Source: Podospora pseudoanserina
Taxonomy: Eukaryota > Ascomycota > Sordariomycetes > Sordariales > Podosporaceae
Assembly: GCF_035222485.1 (NCBI RefSeq)
Contig: NC_085921.1
Span: 1,984,001-2,048,000 of the forward strand
Direction: 5' to 3'
DNA length: 64,000 nucleotides
A program made the position numbers and the translations under genes. The notes under the pieces are model-generated. The model had not been told where the DNA came from. It saw nothing but the letters and a program-made list of their open reading frames with translations, and did no database searches. Positions 45,692-57,024 of the stretch are shown here, piece after piece (positions within the stretch are counted from its first letter, which is position 1; the number at the start of each line of letters is the position of its first letter).

Positions 45692-47410
45692 ATGGCTACA
45701 GCAACTATTACCACCACCATCCGCAAGAAGGATGCGAACCTTCCACCAGAAAACGAGCGCTATCTGCGGTGTTGCGCAGATGTCGCCAACGCCCTGATCG
45801 AGGACCACGAGGCATCCAGAGACCCCAGCAAGCCCCGGAAGGATATCAATCTCAACAGCCTGCGCTCCAAGTTCGCAAAGAAGCACAAGCTCAACAATGT
45901 CCCACCACTTACGGCCATCATCGCTGCTGTCCCCGAACACTACAAGAAATACATTCTCCCCAGGTTGATCGCAAAGCCCATCCGAACATCGTCAGGTATC
46001 GCCGTAGTGGCGGTTATGTGCAAGCCTCACAGATGTCCACACATTGCCTACACAGGAAACATTTGCGTCTATTGCCCCGGCGGCCCAGATTCTGATTTCG
46101 AGTACAGCACACAATCCTACACCGGATATGAACCAACCTCTATGCGCGCCATCCGGGCTCGATACGACCCATTCGAGCAGGCCCGCGGCCGTGTTGACCA
46201 GCTCAAGGCTCTGGGCCACTCTGTTGACAAGGTGGAATATATCATCATGGGCGGTACCTTTATGTCGCTTCCCGAATCCTACCGCAACGAGTTTATCTCC
46301 CAGCTTCACAATGCCCTTTCCGGATATGGTACGCCCGACGTCGACGAAGCCGTCCGCGCCGGCGAGCAAAGCAATATCAAGTGCGTCGGCATCACAATCG
46401 AAACCAGGCCAGATTACTGTCTCGCCAGTCACCTAACAGACATGCTCCGCTACGGCTGCACCCGTCTCGAAGTCGGCGTGCAGTCCCTCTACGAAGACGT
46501 TGCCCGTGACACAAACAGAGGTCACACTGTTGCCGCCGTCGCAGAAACATTCTGCCTTTCCAAGGATGCCGGATTCAAGGTCGTTTCTCACATGATGCCT
46601 GATCTTCCCAACGTGGGGATGGAGCGCGACCTGGACCAGTTCAAGGAATACTTTGAGAACCCTGATTTCCGAACTGACGGTCTGAAGATTTATCCTACCC
46701 TCGTCATCCGTGGGACAGGTCTCTACGAGCTATGGAGAACGGGGAGATACAAGGGCTACACGCCCAATGGCCTCATCGACCTCGTTGCTCGCATCCTGGC
46801 TCTTGTACCGCCATGGACGCGTATCTACCGTGTCCAGAGAGATATCCCAATGCCCCTCGTCACATCCGGTGTCGAGAACGGCAACCTCAGAGAACTCGCC
46901 CTGGCTCGCATGAAGGACTTTGGCACCTCTTGCCGTGACGTCCGCACCCGCGAAGTGGGTGTCAACGAAGTGAAAAACAAGATCAGACCAAACCAGATCG
47001 AGCTCGTGAGGAGAGATTACACCGCCAACGGAGGATGGGAGACCTTCTTGGCCTACGAAGATCCCAAGCAGGATATCTTGGTTGGTTTGCTTCGGCTGAG
47101 AAAGTGCAGCGAGAAATACACCTTTAGGCCAGAACTCACGGGGCAGCCGACGAGTTTGGTCAGAGAGTTACATGTGTACGGCATGGCTGTTCCGGTGCAC
47201 GCTAGAGATCCTAGAAAGTTCCAGCATCAGGGCTTCGGCACGTTGCTGATGGAGGAAGCGGAGAGAATTGCGAGGGATGAGCATGGGAGCGAGAAGTTGA
47301 GTGTTATTTCGGGTGTTGGTGTGAGGAGTTACTACAGGAAGTTGGGGTACTGGTTGGATGGGCCTTACATGAGCAAGTGGCTGGATGGAAGGCCGGGGCC
47401 GGAGGAATAG
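45692..47410 (+). CDS. elp3: Elongator complex catalytic subunit Elp3
   Basis: A single exon gives 572 residues, close to yeast Elp3 (557). The radical-SAM region has the [4Fe-4S] Cys triad at 115, 125 and 128 ([14 protein letters not shown]), followed by [14 protein letters not shown] and ETRPDYC. The C-terminal acetyltransferase domain has the acetyl-CoA loop [16 protein letters not shown] (about 513-528) and ends near [15 protein letters not shown]. Elp3 adds carboxymethyl-type groups to wobble uridine 34 of tRNAs; older work described histone acetylation. The start ATG sits in AAAATGGCT. Confidence 0.97.
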   Translation: MATATITTTIRKKDANLPPENERYLRCCADVANALIEDHEASRDPSKPRKDINLNSLRSKFAKKHKLNNVPPLTAIIAAVPEHYKKYILPRLIAKPIRTSSGIAVVAVMCKPHRCPHIAYTGNICVYCPGGPDSDFEYSTQSYTGYEPTSMRAIRARYDPFEQARGRVDQLKALGHSVDKVEYIIMGGTFMSLPESYRNEFISQLHNALSGYGTPDVDEAVRAGEQSNIKCVGITIETRPDYCLASHLTDMLRYGCTRLEVGVQSLYEDVARDTNRGHTVAAVAETFCLSKDAGFKVVSHMMPDLPNVGMERDLDQFKEYFENPDFRTDGLKIYPTLVIRGTGLYELWRTGRYKGYTPNGLIDLVARILALVPPWTRIYRVQRDIPMPLVTSGVENGNLRELALARMKDFGTSCRDVRTREVGVNEVKNKIRPNQIELVRRDYTANGGWETFLAYEDPKQDILVGLLRLRKCSEKYTFRPELTGQPTSLVRELHVYGMAVPVHARDPRKFQHQGFGTLLMEEAERIARDEHGSEKLSVISGVGVRSYYRKLGYWLDGPYMSKWLDGRPGPEE

Positions 47411-48620
47411 ATGGTGTGATGATGATAGCTTTACATGGCCAAAGACCGGTTTGCATGAACAGGCGTTTCTTGGAAAGAATGGGAAGGGATGTATTGATGA
47501 CTGAAAAGAAAGGACGTTCTATTTTGTGTGTATTTGTTGACAGGAAAACATAAGCAAAGGTGCTGATACATGTCGTGATGTTGGTTCACCAGCCGCATTG
47601 CTCGGCCACAGACAGCCACAAAAGATCCTTGGCACTCACCCGGTTTTCTTGCCCCTTTCCCGGCTGTTGTCATCTCAAAAACACAGTGAAGGCGTGATAC
47701 AAGGTATGTATCACAGCAGTTCAACATCATTACACATCAACACACAACTCTCCCTCTAGTCACTAGCTCCTCATCATGATCTCCCCGTCGGACATATGCC
47801 AATGTTTACCACCAAGCCAAGCCCTCTCAGCAGGTCATATCTGTATCTTAGAGGTCTAGTTCTAGATGAGCAAACGACATGGGCTCAATGTCGTCAATTT
47901 ATGCTTGTTTCCCAGCGGAAACTCTAGTCCAAAAAGTGACTAGCGAAATGCTACTGTCAGATTGCCAAGACGGACGGGTGCTGGCTTGGCTATGGTGAAC
48001 CGGCGGTAGAGATACGAACTAGCAGCTACACGGCAGGCGAGGGGAACGTGATAGGGCTGAGAGCTTATATCTTCCGCTTATGGGACAAGCTCGTGATATT
48101 GTCGACCAGGGACGGAGTTTTTGCAGGCCTGGAGGGCAGAATGGTGCGTTTCTGGGCGCAAGGCTAGTGGCTAGCCGATGTGAACTGGCGATGTTCGAAC
48201 TGGAGGAGGTTGCGGCGTTGGGCATTAGAGGCCCAAGAGCATCAGGCAGAAGGATTCTGTTTGGGGTTGGGCGAATGGATGTCTCGAAAGGGCGATTGCG
48301 TGCTCGTGAAGGTGATCGCGATGGATGCTGAAGGAGGTATAGGTCAGTCTTGGGGTCGGGCAAGGCTCGGTGGCGGTCATATGATTGCAGGCAGGTTCTG
48401 TGAAAGCATCAGTGGACTGTGAAAGGCGACAAGGGGTGAGGAAAGCAATGGGGTTATATGATGGCGAGCAAGGGGACAGGATGAAGTATAAAAAGGACCT
48501 TGAGTCCTCTCTTTACCAGCATGTCTTCACCACCATCCAGCATCCCAAGCCCATCTCAATCAACGCCAGCATCACCTGCCCGTACTCAACAAGTTCTCTT
48601 CGTCAAACACCACCGCCACA
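47411..48620. other. Intergenic, elp3 / Hce2-like gene
   Basis: About 1.2 kb, no supported gene. Its right end carries a TATA box and a CA-rich leader for the secreted protein gene. Confidence 0.45.
48487..48493 (+). promoter_or_regulatory. TATA box of the Hce2-like gene
   Basis: TATAAAA followed by AGG, 134 nt before the start codon, the usual spacing in fungi. A strong TATA box suggests tightly regulated expression. Confidence 0.55.
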
Positions 48621-49244
48621 ATGCGCTTCACAATGAAAATCAACCTCGCCCTCGCCCTCGGCACCTTCCTCCTCGGAGCAGAGGCTGCTCCCGCTCCCGC
48701 TGCCTCTGCCCAGGAGACCGCCACCACCACCACCGACAAGGTCTTCAAAATCCACACCGACGACTTCGTCAAGTACTTCCCCCCAGGCACCACCCCTTCC
48801 CCCTCAGATGAAGCCATCCCCGCCGCCGTAACCACCAGCAAGCTCAAGCTCAAGCTCCGCCACCCCTCCGAGTCCCCCGAGACCTCAGAGAACGCAGCCG
48901 CCATCCTCACCAAGCGCGGCGACTACTGTGGGCATTCCTCCTTCCACAACGTCCGTAGCAACGCTTCCCCCACCACCGGCGACTGCTGGCAAATCTACCA
49001 CAACATCGCCGGCGGCGGCTCATGGCAGGTCTGGACTTCTGCTCATCGCACTCTGGTCTCGTATGGCGGGTGTGAGTTTGGTGTGGAAATTGATCAGGAT
49101 TGGATCTCGTTTCAGTATGTAGGCGCGTGGGACATTAGGGATTTGATTCGGGACTCGATTAACAACTATGCTTCGGGGGGTAAGGTTGGGACTTGGGGGG
49201 AGATGGAGTGTGGTATTAAGTATACGAAGTGGGGGTTGTTTTAG
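48621..49244 (+). CDS. Secreted Hce2/Ecp2-like protein with Kex2 propeptide
   Basis: A single exon gives 207 residues. A signal peptide (about 1-22) is followed by a Thr/Pro-rich propeptide to the dibasic KR at 98-99, a Kex2 cleavage site. The mature part of 108 residues has four Cys (103, 122, 151, 197) and blocks TGDCWQIYHNIAGGGSW, LVSYGGCEFGVE and DIRDLIRDSI. I read these as the Hce2 domain, known from the Cladosporium fulvum effector Ecp2 and relatives. Hce2 proteins occur in pathogens and saprotrophs and are also proposed to act against competing microbes. The domain call rests on remembered pattern, not a search, and no activity can be inferred from sequence alone. Confidence 0.8.
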   Translation: MRFTMKINLALALGTFLLGAEAAPAPAASAQETATTTTDKVFKIHTDDFVKYFPPGTTPSPSDEAIPAAVTTSKLKLKLRHPSESPETSENAAAILTKRGDYCGHSSFHNVRSNASPTTGDCWQIYHNIAGGGSWQVWTSAHRTLVSYGGCEFGVEIDQDWISFQYVGAWDIRDLIRDSINNYASGGKVGTWGEMECGIKYTKWGLF

Positions 49245-50370
49245 GGGAGGAGGTTGCTCTGGAGGTGGATGGTGATGAAGGGGAGAAGGGTTTGATCGAG
49301 GGGAGGTGTTGGGAGATGGGGATGATGATGGTGTGGCTTGGTGTTTGCAGTCGCGGTCGCGGTTGGCGTTGGGGGCGAAGATGGGTGAGGGAGAGGATGT
49401 GTCGAGGACTCGAGGTAGTTAGTGTCAATGAGAGCAGACGGTATCAAGAAGATGTAACTTTGAGATTCAGGGTATTTCTGATGGTGATGTGACTGGAGCA
49501 TTACTGCATGCTGTTTCTGCTTTCTGCTCAGTGATAGTTGACCGTGGATCAAGGAGGGATGCGTGGAAACCGGGCTGTTAAAGTCGACAGTGGATGATCA
49601 TGGATAGATCTGCCTTAGTCCTTGGGAATGGGGTGGACGGCCTAAAGAACTGACGAAGAAATGCCAGTAGGCGTCACGGTCAGAGAATTTCCGGGGAATA
49701 ACGACGAGGTTGATGGGGTGCCTGGAAGCAAAGGCGAGACATGCGGGACTGCCGTTGTGGAAGGTGGGCGGGAGGGAGTGGTCCAGTGGGCAGGGCTGAC
49801 CAAGAGCCAGCGCTACGCTACCCGCGTTACGCGTTCCCTCCTTCCAGGTTCACCGTGATTTGCATCCTATCGTCTTTGGACTCAGGCGATCAGTATTAGT
49901 TTATCTGGATAATCCCCATTCTCCTTTCTTGTGTCTGCCCGGACAAAAGCTTGGCTACATTTCTGGCCCACAAAGCATTATAGGTTTTTAAAAGGTAGAC
50001 TTTTGACAGGGGCCTCAGAGAGTTCTATTCCAACTTGAAAAGATATCTCAACACAAACCGAGGGAGCTAGGCAGTGTTGATGCAAGGCCGCTGATGTCGG
50101 CCGCCCGCCAAGCTCAGATCTGGAGGTGGTGTGCCGTTCCAAGGGGTAATTTCCAGTTGCTTTCGGGCAATACTGTACAAAATAGATACCTGGCTTCAAG
50201 TGCCTGCCACACCTGCCCAATGTTTGCAACATTGACTAATGTGGGTGGTCGAGTGCTCCTTGAGACAATCCAAAGTCTCCCACACAATCACCCGACCGCC
50301 GACGCCTGGTGCAACAGACCACACGGCAGGCTTTCCCACTCTCCTTTCCATCCATGCATTAGTTTCTCTG
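49245..50370. other. Intergenic
   Basis: No gene seen. The frames found just after the Hce2-like stop are antisense shadows of G-rich sequence. Confidence 0.4.
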
Positions 50371-50862
50371 TCACACCTCCTTCTCTGTAACTTCCACTTG
50401 TTTCTGTCCGTTTGTCTCCCCCTTGTCCTTCTTGGTCGTTGACTGGCACACGCGCTCCGGGACCGACATCTCCACCACCAGACTCCCGAGACCAGTGACA
50501 TCCGCGGTGTTGCTAAGATCAAGAGGCTCTCCCTCGAAAGCGTGAGACAAACTGAATATTGCTGAACCCAAAGCCTCCAGACGTGATCTTGTCACAGACA
50601 AAGCTCCATCCCTAGGTGCTGCCTGAAGTTCGAGTTCGGTGAGGCAACCTGAAATGGCACGCCTGTCAGCTTAAGCAGGAAGATGCATAATGTATAGTGC
50701 AATATGGACATACTGCTCCGTATGAAACTCTCCGTTTCACACCAGGCTCCGAGGCCTTGGAGGCGTTGATCTCTCGCGTTATCTTGGTGGCTGCTCGTGG
50801 CTGAGCGGTTCCGTTAGCACCGAGACCTCACGACCCTTAACTCACTGCAGATACGCACCCAT
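50371..50862 (-). CDS. Small conserved-looking protein of unknown function
   Basis: Three exons (50859-50862, 50714-50800, 50371-50648) give 122 residues; no single frame shows the whole gene. Support: a start in CACAATGG, introns with GTGCGT...CGCTCAG (58 nt, with GCTAAC branch) and GTATGT...TTTCAG (65 nt, with GCTGAC branch), correct phase throughout, and a TATATAAG element about 90 nt upstream. The product begins MATSSHQDNARDQRLQGLG and has a soluble middle (RLEALGSAIFSLSHAFEGE, likely helical) with a Lys/Glu-rich tail ending VEVTEKEV. No signal peptide or membrane helix is visible, so it is probably intracellular. I recognise no family. The first coding exon is only 4 nt. Codon use is ordinary. 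Confidence 0.6.
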
Positions 50863-53261
50863 TGTGACGCGACCAAATCTTGCCTTGAGTGTTGACACGA
50901 TGGAAGGGGTTGGAGACCTCAGTAGAGCACTTCCTCAAGACTCTTTCGTCTTATATATGGGAATAGATCCATCATTTTTACTACAGGACAAGGCCCATGT
51001 TCTCTCAGCGGGAGGAGCAAGAGTGGTTGCTGACTGTTTCGTTGATAGATCATATTGCTTTACTGCAGCTGTCCTTCTCGGCGGTGATCCGCGGCAGCAA
51101 GGTCGCTGAAGACATCTACCTGGACGAAGCTGAGGAACGCTTTGCAGGCGCGGCAGAAGCAACACTGTCAGAATGCGTGTGCGTTTGCTAGGAATTCGAA
51201 AAGTATTACTTGACCACCACATGACCGAATCATTCTCCGAGCTCTTCTAGTTCGTCAGAGCCTTGTTTACAAACTCGATGACGACCATCTACCTAAGGTA
51301 CCTATCCTTTTTGCCCCACCCGGGGGCCACGACAATCTGCCTTATCGACATGGCCCTGATGTGAGATACCAGCATATACCTAATTCTACCTATTCAGGGG
51401 CTGAGATTGAGGAGATTGTGCCTTCCGCATGGGGATATGTCTTAGAAGACGGTAATCCTCAACAAAAGTGTATGTACCTCGTTGTAGTTGCAATGTATCC
51501 AAAGTCGGTGTAGCAGATCGGCTTCCATGCCGGTTCCTCGGACACCCCCTGCCACATGCACGTTAAATGACATCAAGGAAATTTTTTTTCGCTTGTCTTA
51601 GATGCAATAAAAAGGAGAACAACGACGTCTCGGAGCCGCCGCCACATGGGAAGAAACAATCCAATATAGGTACCTAGGCGTTCTTTCCCAACTAGTACGC
51701 TCGCACTGTCTACCTGCACGTTCTAGCCACAAGCATCACCCCCCTGTTGCCAACGACGGTAGTGGCATGAGTCATCAGGCTGGTAGCATCTTGTGTGTGA
51801 TGTTATGAAAATCCTCAGTACACTTGCGGCGCAGCAAGGAGCCTTTTAACTTGGCGGAGCTGACTTTTGCCGCTGTCTGCCTTGCTTCGAGGCCAGTATC
51901 CAAACTGTCGGGTTGCCCTCGGGTCCAAAGCTTGTATTTTCTGCTTCAAAATCAATAGCGGTGGATAATAAAACGGAATTTTGTCTGAGAAAGGGAGGGC
52001 ACCAAGACAAGAGTTGCGGCCGACATCAGTGAGGCAGCCGTGGGCGTGGTCTGGTGGTGTGAACAAACAAAAGAAAGGGAGTCACAAAATGGCCAAGATG
52101 AAACAAACAACGCATTCACCATGCACCTAGATAGGACACTTGTTCTCCGTAAAATTGACATTGCCCGGGCAAAGCAAACTTGAAGTACCAATTGCTATAA
52201 CATAACTGGATAGTGGTATCCCCCCAGCCTGAACTTGGTGGCCTGCTACCTCCCCCAAAGCCGCACAAGATCTAGACGACCCAATAGAGGACCGGATCGA
52301 TGAAGAGATTCCATACCGGATGCCGGATACTTCCCCGTCGCACCCTCCCTCCGACCACTGTTTGTTTTCAAGGCCGGGCATGACCTGTGCAGCTCGCGGG
52401 CGGCACAGGCACGCCGTCAAAGAATACCCCGGCTGGGACGGATATGGTTCCGGATCATTGACTTCCCATCCCATTGGCTCTCGAGGTAGACTCTAACTCT
52501 CAAGCTCCCGGAGTTCATTCTGCTTTCCAGGCTGCTGGCTAGTTCTAATCTGTTTCCATCCAGAATCCGTGTTTTTCCTCCTCGCTGTCATTCTACATAC
52601 CCACAGAACCTCCAAACTCTGATGAACTGGATCGGTAAAGGATGAAATCCAATTTTGCTCCCAGAGAGCGACTTAATCGCCGGGCTGCCCAACAATATCA
52701 TCGCCCTGCCTTTTGGCTGGCGACGCAAGGTCTTCATTCATCTTTCTCTTCTTACTCCTAAGTTTTTTTTGGTGATAGCTGTATTACTGACATGATAACA
52801 TCAGTGGTCTTGAAGCCTGCCTACCGAAGTCTCAAAAACCGGAAACCTCTGTCGACGAAACTTGAACGAAACCCAACTCCGCCACGTCGAAATATACCAA
52901 CAACTGGGGTTCGCAAAAAGCCTTACACAGTTGCTCTATCAGTGACAGACCTGCAATATCTTGAAGACAATTCAGGAAATAGCAATGTGAGCCCCACGAG
53001 ATGCTAGACAAAGATGGCCAGCGTCGCGTGGACAGCACCCAACCCCCCGTCCTTCAACTCGAGTCGGATAACGGCTTTACAGCACCACAAGTGTGCTGCT
53101 GTAACTTTCAACATGTAGACAAGACGATCGGGCTTGGTTCAAGGCGTTGTCTTCGTTTGAAGTCTGTTGTCACTTGGACATGTTGCCTCTTGGTCAGTAA
53201 GCGCAGCTCAATTTTCTCGTCTTGGTACCTAGTTCCCTCACCCAGCATCATCACAACATAG
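50863..53261. other. Long gene-free region
   Basis: About 2.4 kb. A plus-strand frame between about 51215 and 51512 stays open for nearly 100 codons and reads protein-like (PPGGHDNLPYRHGPD), but it lacks an ATG and convincing splice partners. Another frame over 50997-51191 is similar. I make no gene call. Confidence 0.4.
50951..50958 (-). promoter_or_regulatory. TATA-box candidate for the small unknown gene
   Basis: TATATAAG on the minus strand, about 90 nt upstream of the ATG at 50862; correct orientation and spacing. Confidence 0.4.
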
Positions 53262-53374
53262 GGCAAGGTGGCCGAGCGGTCTAAGGCGCCAGGTTCAGGC
53301 CCACTTGAATTAACTTACTCCTAGAGTATTTCCTGGTCTCGCAAGAGGCGTGGGTTCGAATCCCACCCTTGTCA
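53262..53374 (+). tRNA. tRNA-Leu (CAG) with intron
   Basis: The acceptor stem GGCAAGG pairs with CCTTGTC (one G-T pair) with discriminator A at 53374. A Leu-type D arm (GCCGAGCGGTCTAAGGC), the anticodon stem CCAGG/CCTGG with anticodon CAG at 53296-53298, the long variable arm (TCTCGCAAGAG) typical of tRNA-Leu, and the T arm (GTGGGTTCGAATCCCAC) are clear. A 31-nt intron lies at 53300-53330. Confidence 0.95.
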
Positions 53375-53703
53375 CATCTCTTTTGCTCGTTTTGCATTCC
53401 TGTTCTTCTTTCTTTTTTGACGGATAGTACAACTGAGGGGGAGCTGCAAGGAGGCTTGAGAACTTGTCACTGGACTGTAAGATGAACGGGATATGAGAGC
53501 CGTGAATGCGCTGGAGGCGACGATGTTCAGAGACTCTGGGAGGACATTAGGGAGGGTTGCTCTCTTGATGACGCAAGTCATTAAAGTCTTCATGAAGGAG
53601 AAAGATGGCCAAATCTAAAGCGAACACAGAAATCCAAAGCCCCCAGGTGTGGAAGTCCAGCTCCTACCAAACCAGAGTTCACATCAAACACCCTGTCCAT
53701 TCC
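53375..53703. other. Intergenic, tRNA-Leu / CFEM-like gene 3' end
   Basis: A T-rich run (TTTCTTTTTTG) about 30-40 nt after the tRNA can serve as a Pol III terminator. No gene otherwise. Confidence 0.4.
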
Positions 53704-54390
53704 TCAAAATACCATCAGACTCAAACCCCATAGCACCGAATAGAACGCCAGCCACTGGCCGGTATCAACTCTCTCACCCCCCGACAAAACAATACTAGCC
53801 GAAGGAATAGGAGCAAGCTGCGTCCTACTCGGACTTGACAAAACCGTCCCTGGCCCCGGTCTCTGCTGCACCAACAAACTCCCCTCTCCACCACCACCAC
53901 CCGTGACCCTCGCCTCATACGAAGAAGAAGCAGCCGTCACACTTTCAGTAGTATCTACTTCGCCTGCCGTGAGCCCCACAGTCAAAACCTCAGTCGTGGT
54001 GGTGGTTTCGGACTCACTCGAAAACAGCGGTCTATTCTCAGCCGGTGGGAACATTGCCGTCTGCGTAGGTGCAGCCTGCGGTGAGAGATGACAATAGCTA
54101 TCAAACACAGCCAGCGCAGAAGCAGTAGCTTCCGGCTCGGAAGGCACGCACTTTGATGAGACGGCCCTGCTGATTATACTCTCGAATTTTATCGAGCTGG
54201 AGGCGCAGAAGCAGGAGTAGGAGGTTGTGCGGCCGCCGTCGCCGCAGCCGGAGACCATGTTCCTCACGATGTTGGACAAGGGGGCTTCGGCGCAGGGGGG
54301 GAGGGAGGAGTAGAGGGGGACTTGGTTGATGAAGATTCTTTGGGCTGTTGTTGCTGTGACAACCAGTAGGGGGAGGAGGAGGAGGCGCAT
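53704..54390 (-). CDS. CFEM-like secreted protein, probable GPI anchor
   Basis: A single exon gives 228 residues. Signal peptide about 1-16 (MRLLLLPLLVVTATTA). An N-terminal Cys domain has six Cys (33, 49, 60, 62, 81, 100) in the order expected for a CFEM-like fold, with the SYSCFCASSSIKF core; canonical CFEM has eight, so this is a reduced form. A long Ser/Thr/Pro-rich stalk, probably O-glycosylated, follows. The C-terminus ends with a hydrophobic tail (WLAFYSVLWGLSLMVF) after a small-residue region, the layout of a GPI signal. CFEM proteins bind haem in some yeasts or act in appressorium sensing; nothing specific can be said here. Confidence 0.75.
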   Translation of the reverse strand: MRLLLLPLLVVTATTAQRIFINQVPLYSSLPPCAEAPLSNIVRNMVSGCGDGGRTTSYSCFCASSSIKFESIISRAVSSKCVPSEPEATASALAVFDSYCHLSPQAAPTQTAMFPPAENRPLFSSESETTTTTEVLTVGLTAGEVDTTESVTAASSSYEARVTGGGGGEGSLLVQQRPGPGTVLSSPSRTQLAPIPSASIVLSGGERVDTGQWLAFYSVLWGLSLMVF

Positions 54391-55124
54391 GGTGCCTGTT
54401 GGATGGTGTTTAGGTGGTTGTGTTGAGGAGGGAACAATGAAGTCATCGGGGTGGGTGGTATAGGTGGGTTTTATCCTGCGGTGGTGAAGCCTTGCTGAGT
54501 CGATTCAGAGATTGGTTTTGTCTTCAAACGGAAGATGCCGCAGCCTCGAAAAGCCATCAGCGTTTGGGAGATTAAAATAGTTGGGAATACGCGACGGCAG
54601 CTTTATGATGATTTGCCACCTTTTGCGCGGAGGAATGATCATATCTGACGCTCCATAATCGCGCAGTACCGACACGACAAGAAGAGACAAAATTTCGGCA
54701 TGCAGGGAAAAGGACTTGGCCGTTTCTAACTACCGGTCGCTATAGGTAGCCTGGTCAGATGTGGCGTTCGGCCCAGGCCGAGATTCTTTTTCTGAGCTCA
54801 CAAGCGCGCGTTTACTGTTTGTCAGCTCGTCCGGTGTTGGACCCTGAAATGCTCGGTGGCACAAAAAGGGAAAATATTTCTAGCCTTGTCAGAACTTTCG
54901 TGTTCATTGGCGTTCCTGGCAGGGAAGCCAACAGAAAGGCCCCTAAACGGCATTTCGGAGCTGAACCTTTTGGCCAGTTCAGGCGGCCATCAAAATTGCA
55001 AAGTTATACAAGTATGGCAGAGCGAGCAAATATCAAACCGACCTGATAGACTCAGTAATCAGCGATCAGTTCTTGCTTTGATGGTTTGCTTTTCTGTTTT
55101 GATTTCCATACCTTCCATCCCAAA
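54391..55124. other. Divergent intergenic region
   Basis: No gene seen. It should hold the promoters of the CFEM-like gene and the orphan membrane protein. Confidence 0.4.
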
Positions 55125-56383
55125 ATGCCGACCTCGCAGAGCGACCGGGTGGCCATTCTGCGGAGCCATCGTGTTCGATGGTTTGTGGTCGGCTGGCTAG
55201 CTTGGTTGAGCATTTCTGGTGCGCTGGTGATCGCACTAGCACCGTCTTCTCCCGTCATAATCGCTGTCCTCTCTGGAGTATGGGTCTTGTCAGTCACCGG
55301 TACCATCGCAGTATCCTTCCTGCTGCTGTTGGCATCACCTACCACTGAGAGCAACAAGCCATTGTGGCTTCGACTGAAAAGCAAGTATAGCCGCAACTTG
55401 GGGAGCACTGTCATAACCCTATTCGCGGCGACAGTCACGCTACCCATTCTGTACTGGAGTCTCTGGGATCCCGAGCGCAGGCGGAACGTTATTACGTTTG
55501 ATCGTGATACTGTGGTAGGTCACCCCCAACTTCACACCCTATTCTTGAACCACTGTCTCATCAGTATTGAAACCTCGCAGGACAGCGTTCTCTTCCCCTC
55601 GATCACCCTCTTCCAACGAGCCGACTGGACATCGCAGGCCAACCTCGAAGTTGACCCACCCCCCAAGTGTTTCCTGGGATGGCACAACGAAACCGCCCCA
55701 GACTGCGATATCACTTCAACATCATACACCGGATCTTGCCAATGCAGCAACAGATGGAATGACAGAATCGAAGACTTTGAGTGGCAAAACACCAGCTACC
55801 GCGCCTTCACTCTGACGTCGTCCCTCTCGATGGTGTCTCCAATGCCAACATACCAAATGATCGTCCAAGCGTTCTTTACCTGTCAGTTAGCCCCCTCCTC
55901 AATCCCGAATATACCTGAAAGCTGACACAGAAAACAGATGACACCACCAAAGCCCGCACCGACGCCTCCCGCGTCCTCTCCCCCAGCCTCTGGATCGCCG
56001 TTTACGACCCAACATTGACAGTCCGAGAAGCACTAGAGAACGGCTACACCCGCATGGTTCTTATCAATGCCAACGGTATGACTGCTCTGAATCTCGGACT
56101 CAACTACCGCGAGGCGTTGGGCCATGCACCGGCGTATGACTACCACCTCTCCATATCGACAACACCCTCGATGGATTTGCAATGCGACACCTCTGATGTA
56201 AAGGGAGCATCAGGGCTGTGCTGGTTGAGCTTGTTTCTGCAGTTTCCGAGTTTCGAGAGGCAGGTGTCGCGGCAGGATGTTGCAATGAAGTGGCAGGATG
56301 TCGCGGCTGATGCTGGTTCGTGGTTTGCGCTGTTTCAATTGCTGGGGTGGATTACTTCTGGGTTGGCGTGGTATAAGGGGTGA
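55125..56383 (+). CDS. Orphan membrane protein with Cys-containing outer domain
   Basis: Probable exons are 55125-55514, 55581-55881 and 55938-56383 (378 residues). The first intron (GTAGGT to CGCAG, 66 nt) is a multiple of three and has no stop, so it may be retained, giving 400. The second (55882-55937, GTCAGT donor, GCTGAC branch) is needed to reach the C-terminal half. Two membrane helices near the N-terminus (WFVVGWLAWLSISGALVIALA and VWVLSVTGTIAVSFLLLL) are followed by a third (VITLFAATVTLPILYWSLW). A soluble domain with several Cys (CFLGWHNETAPDC, YTGSCQC) and N-glycosylation sites suggests an outer or lumenal face, and a moderately hydrophobic segment ends the protein. I recognise no family. 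Confidence 0.65.
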
Positions 56384-57024
56384 TGAAGGCGGATGCTGGG
56401 TCATCCTCAAGCCTAGAAGCGAGATGCTCGTATATGATAGTGGTTTGGTGAAAAAGGTGGTTGTTAAGGTAAGCATAATGTCGGTAATCTGCTTTGTATG
56501 ATAATGATGTGTAGTTAGTCTTGCCCCTATCTGTTACCCTAGCGACATAATTCTTTGTTTATTCTTTCGCGATCCACTTCAGGGGTTCAGCACAAGCCAA
56601 CATCCCTCCCCCAAAAAAGAGGTCATTCTCCCCATGTCCCCACCTTCTGCAGAGTCACAACGGCCCATCCTCACGTGAAAATCACTACAGCGCCTTGAGC
56701 CCACTTCCTGATCGGTGATTCCCTGCCCATTGGCCAGAACCTCCCAAAACGACCCCTCCAAGGGTCTACGCCAAGACCTGTCTTACCCTCCAAAACCCAC
56801 GATAAGAGAAATCCCCCCCACTTGGAAAGGCAAACAACACACCACGCAGCACGCCGCACCACCAAGTGCATTATCACCAACCTCCCTGACCGAATCACCC
56901 CTCTTCTGGCAAATATAATTTTCTGCCCAACGGCCTCTTCTCTCTTCAGTATTTCTTTTTCCTTCATGGGACATTTGAAGCAACAAGGCGGCATCCATTT
57001 GATGCGTTGACCAAGACACACAAA
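56384..57024. other. Intergenic
   Basis: No gene seen. A pyrimidine-rich leader precedes the next start codon. Confidence 0.4.

Noticed and set aside
51215-51512. Protein-like open frame of nearly 100 codons
   Set aside because: There is no ATG and no convincing splice partners, and open frames of this length arise by chance elsewhere in the window.
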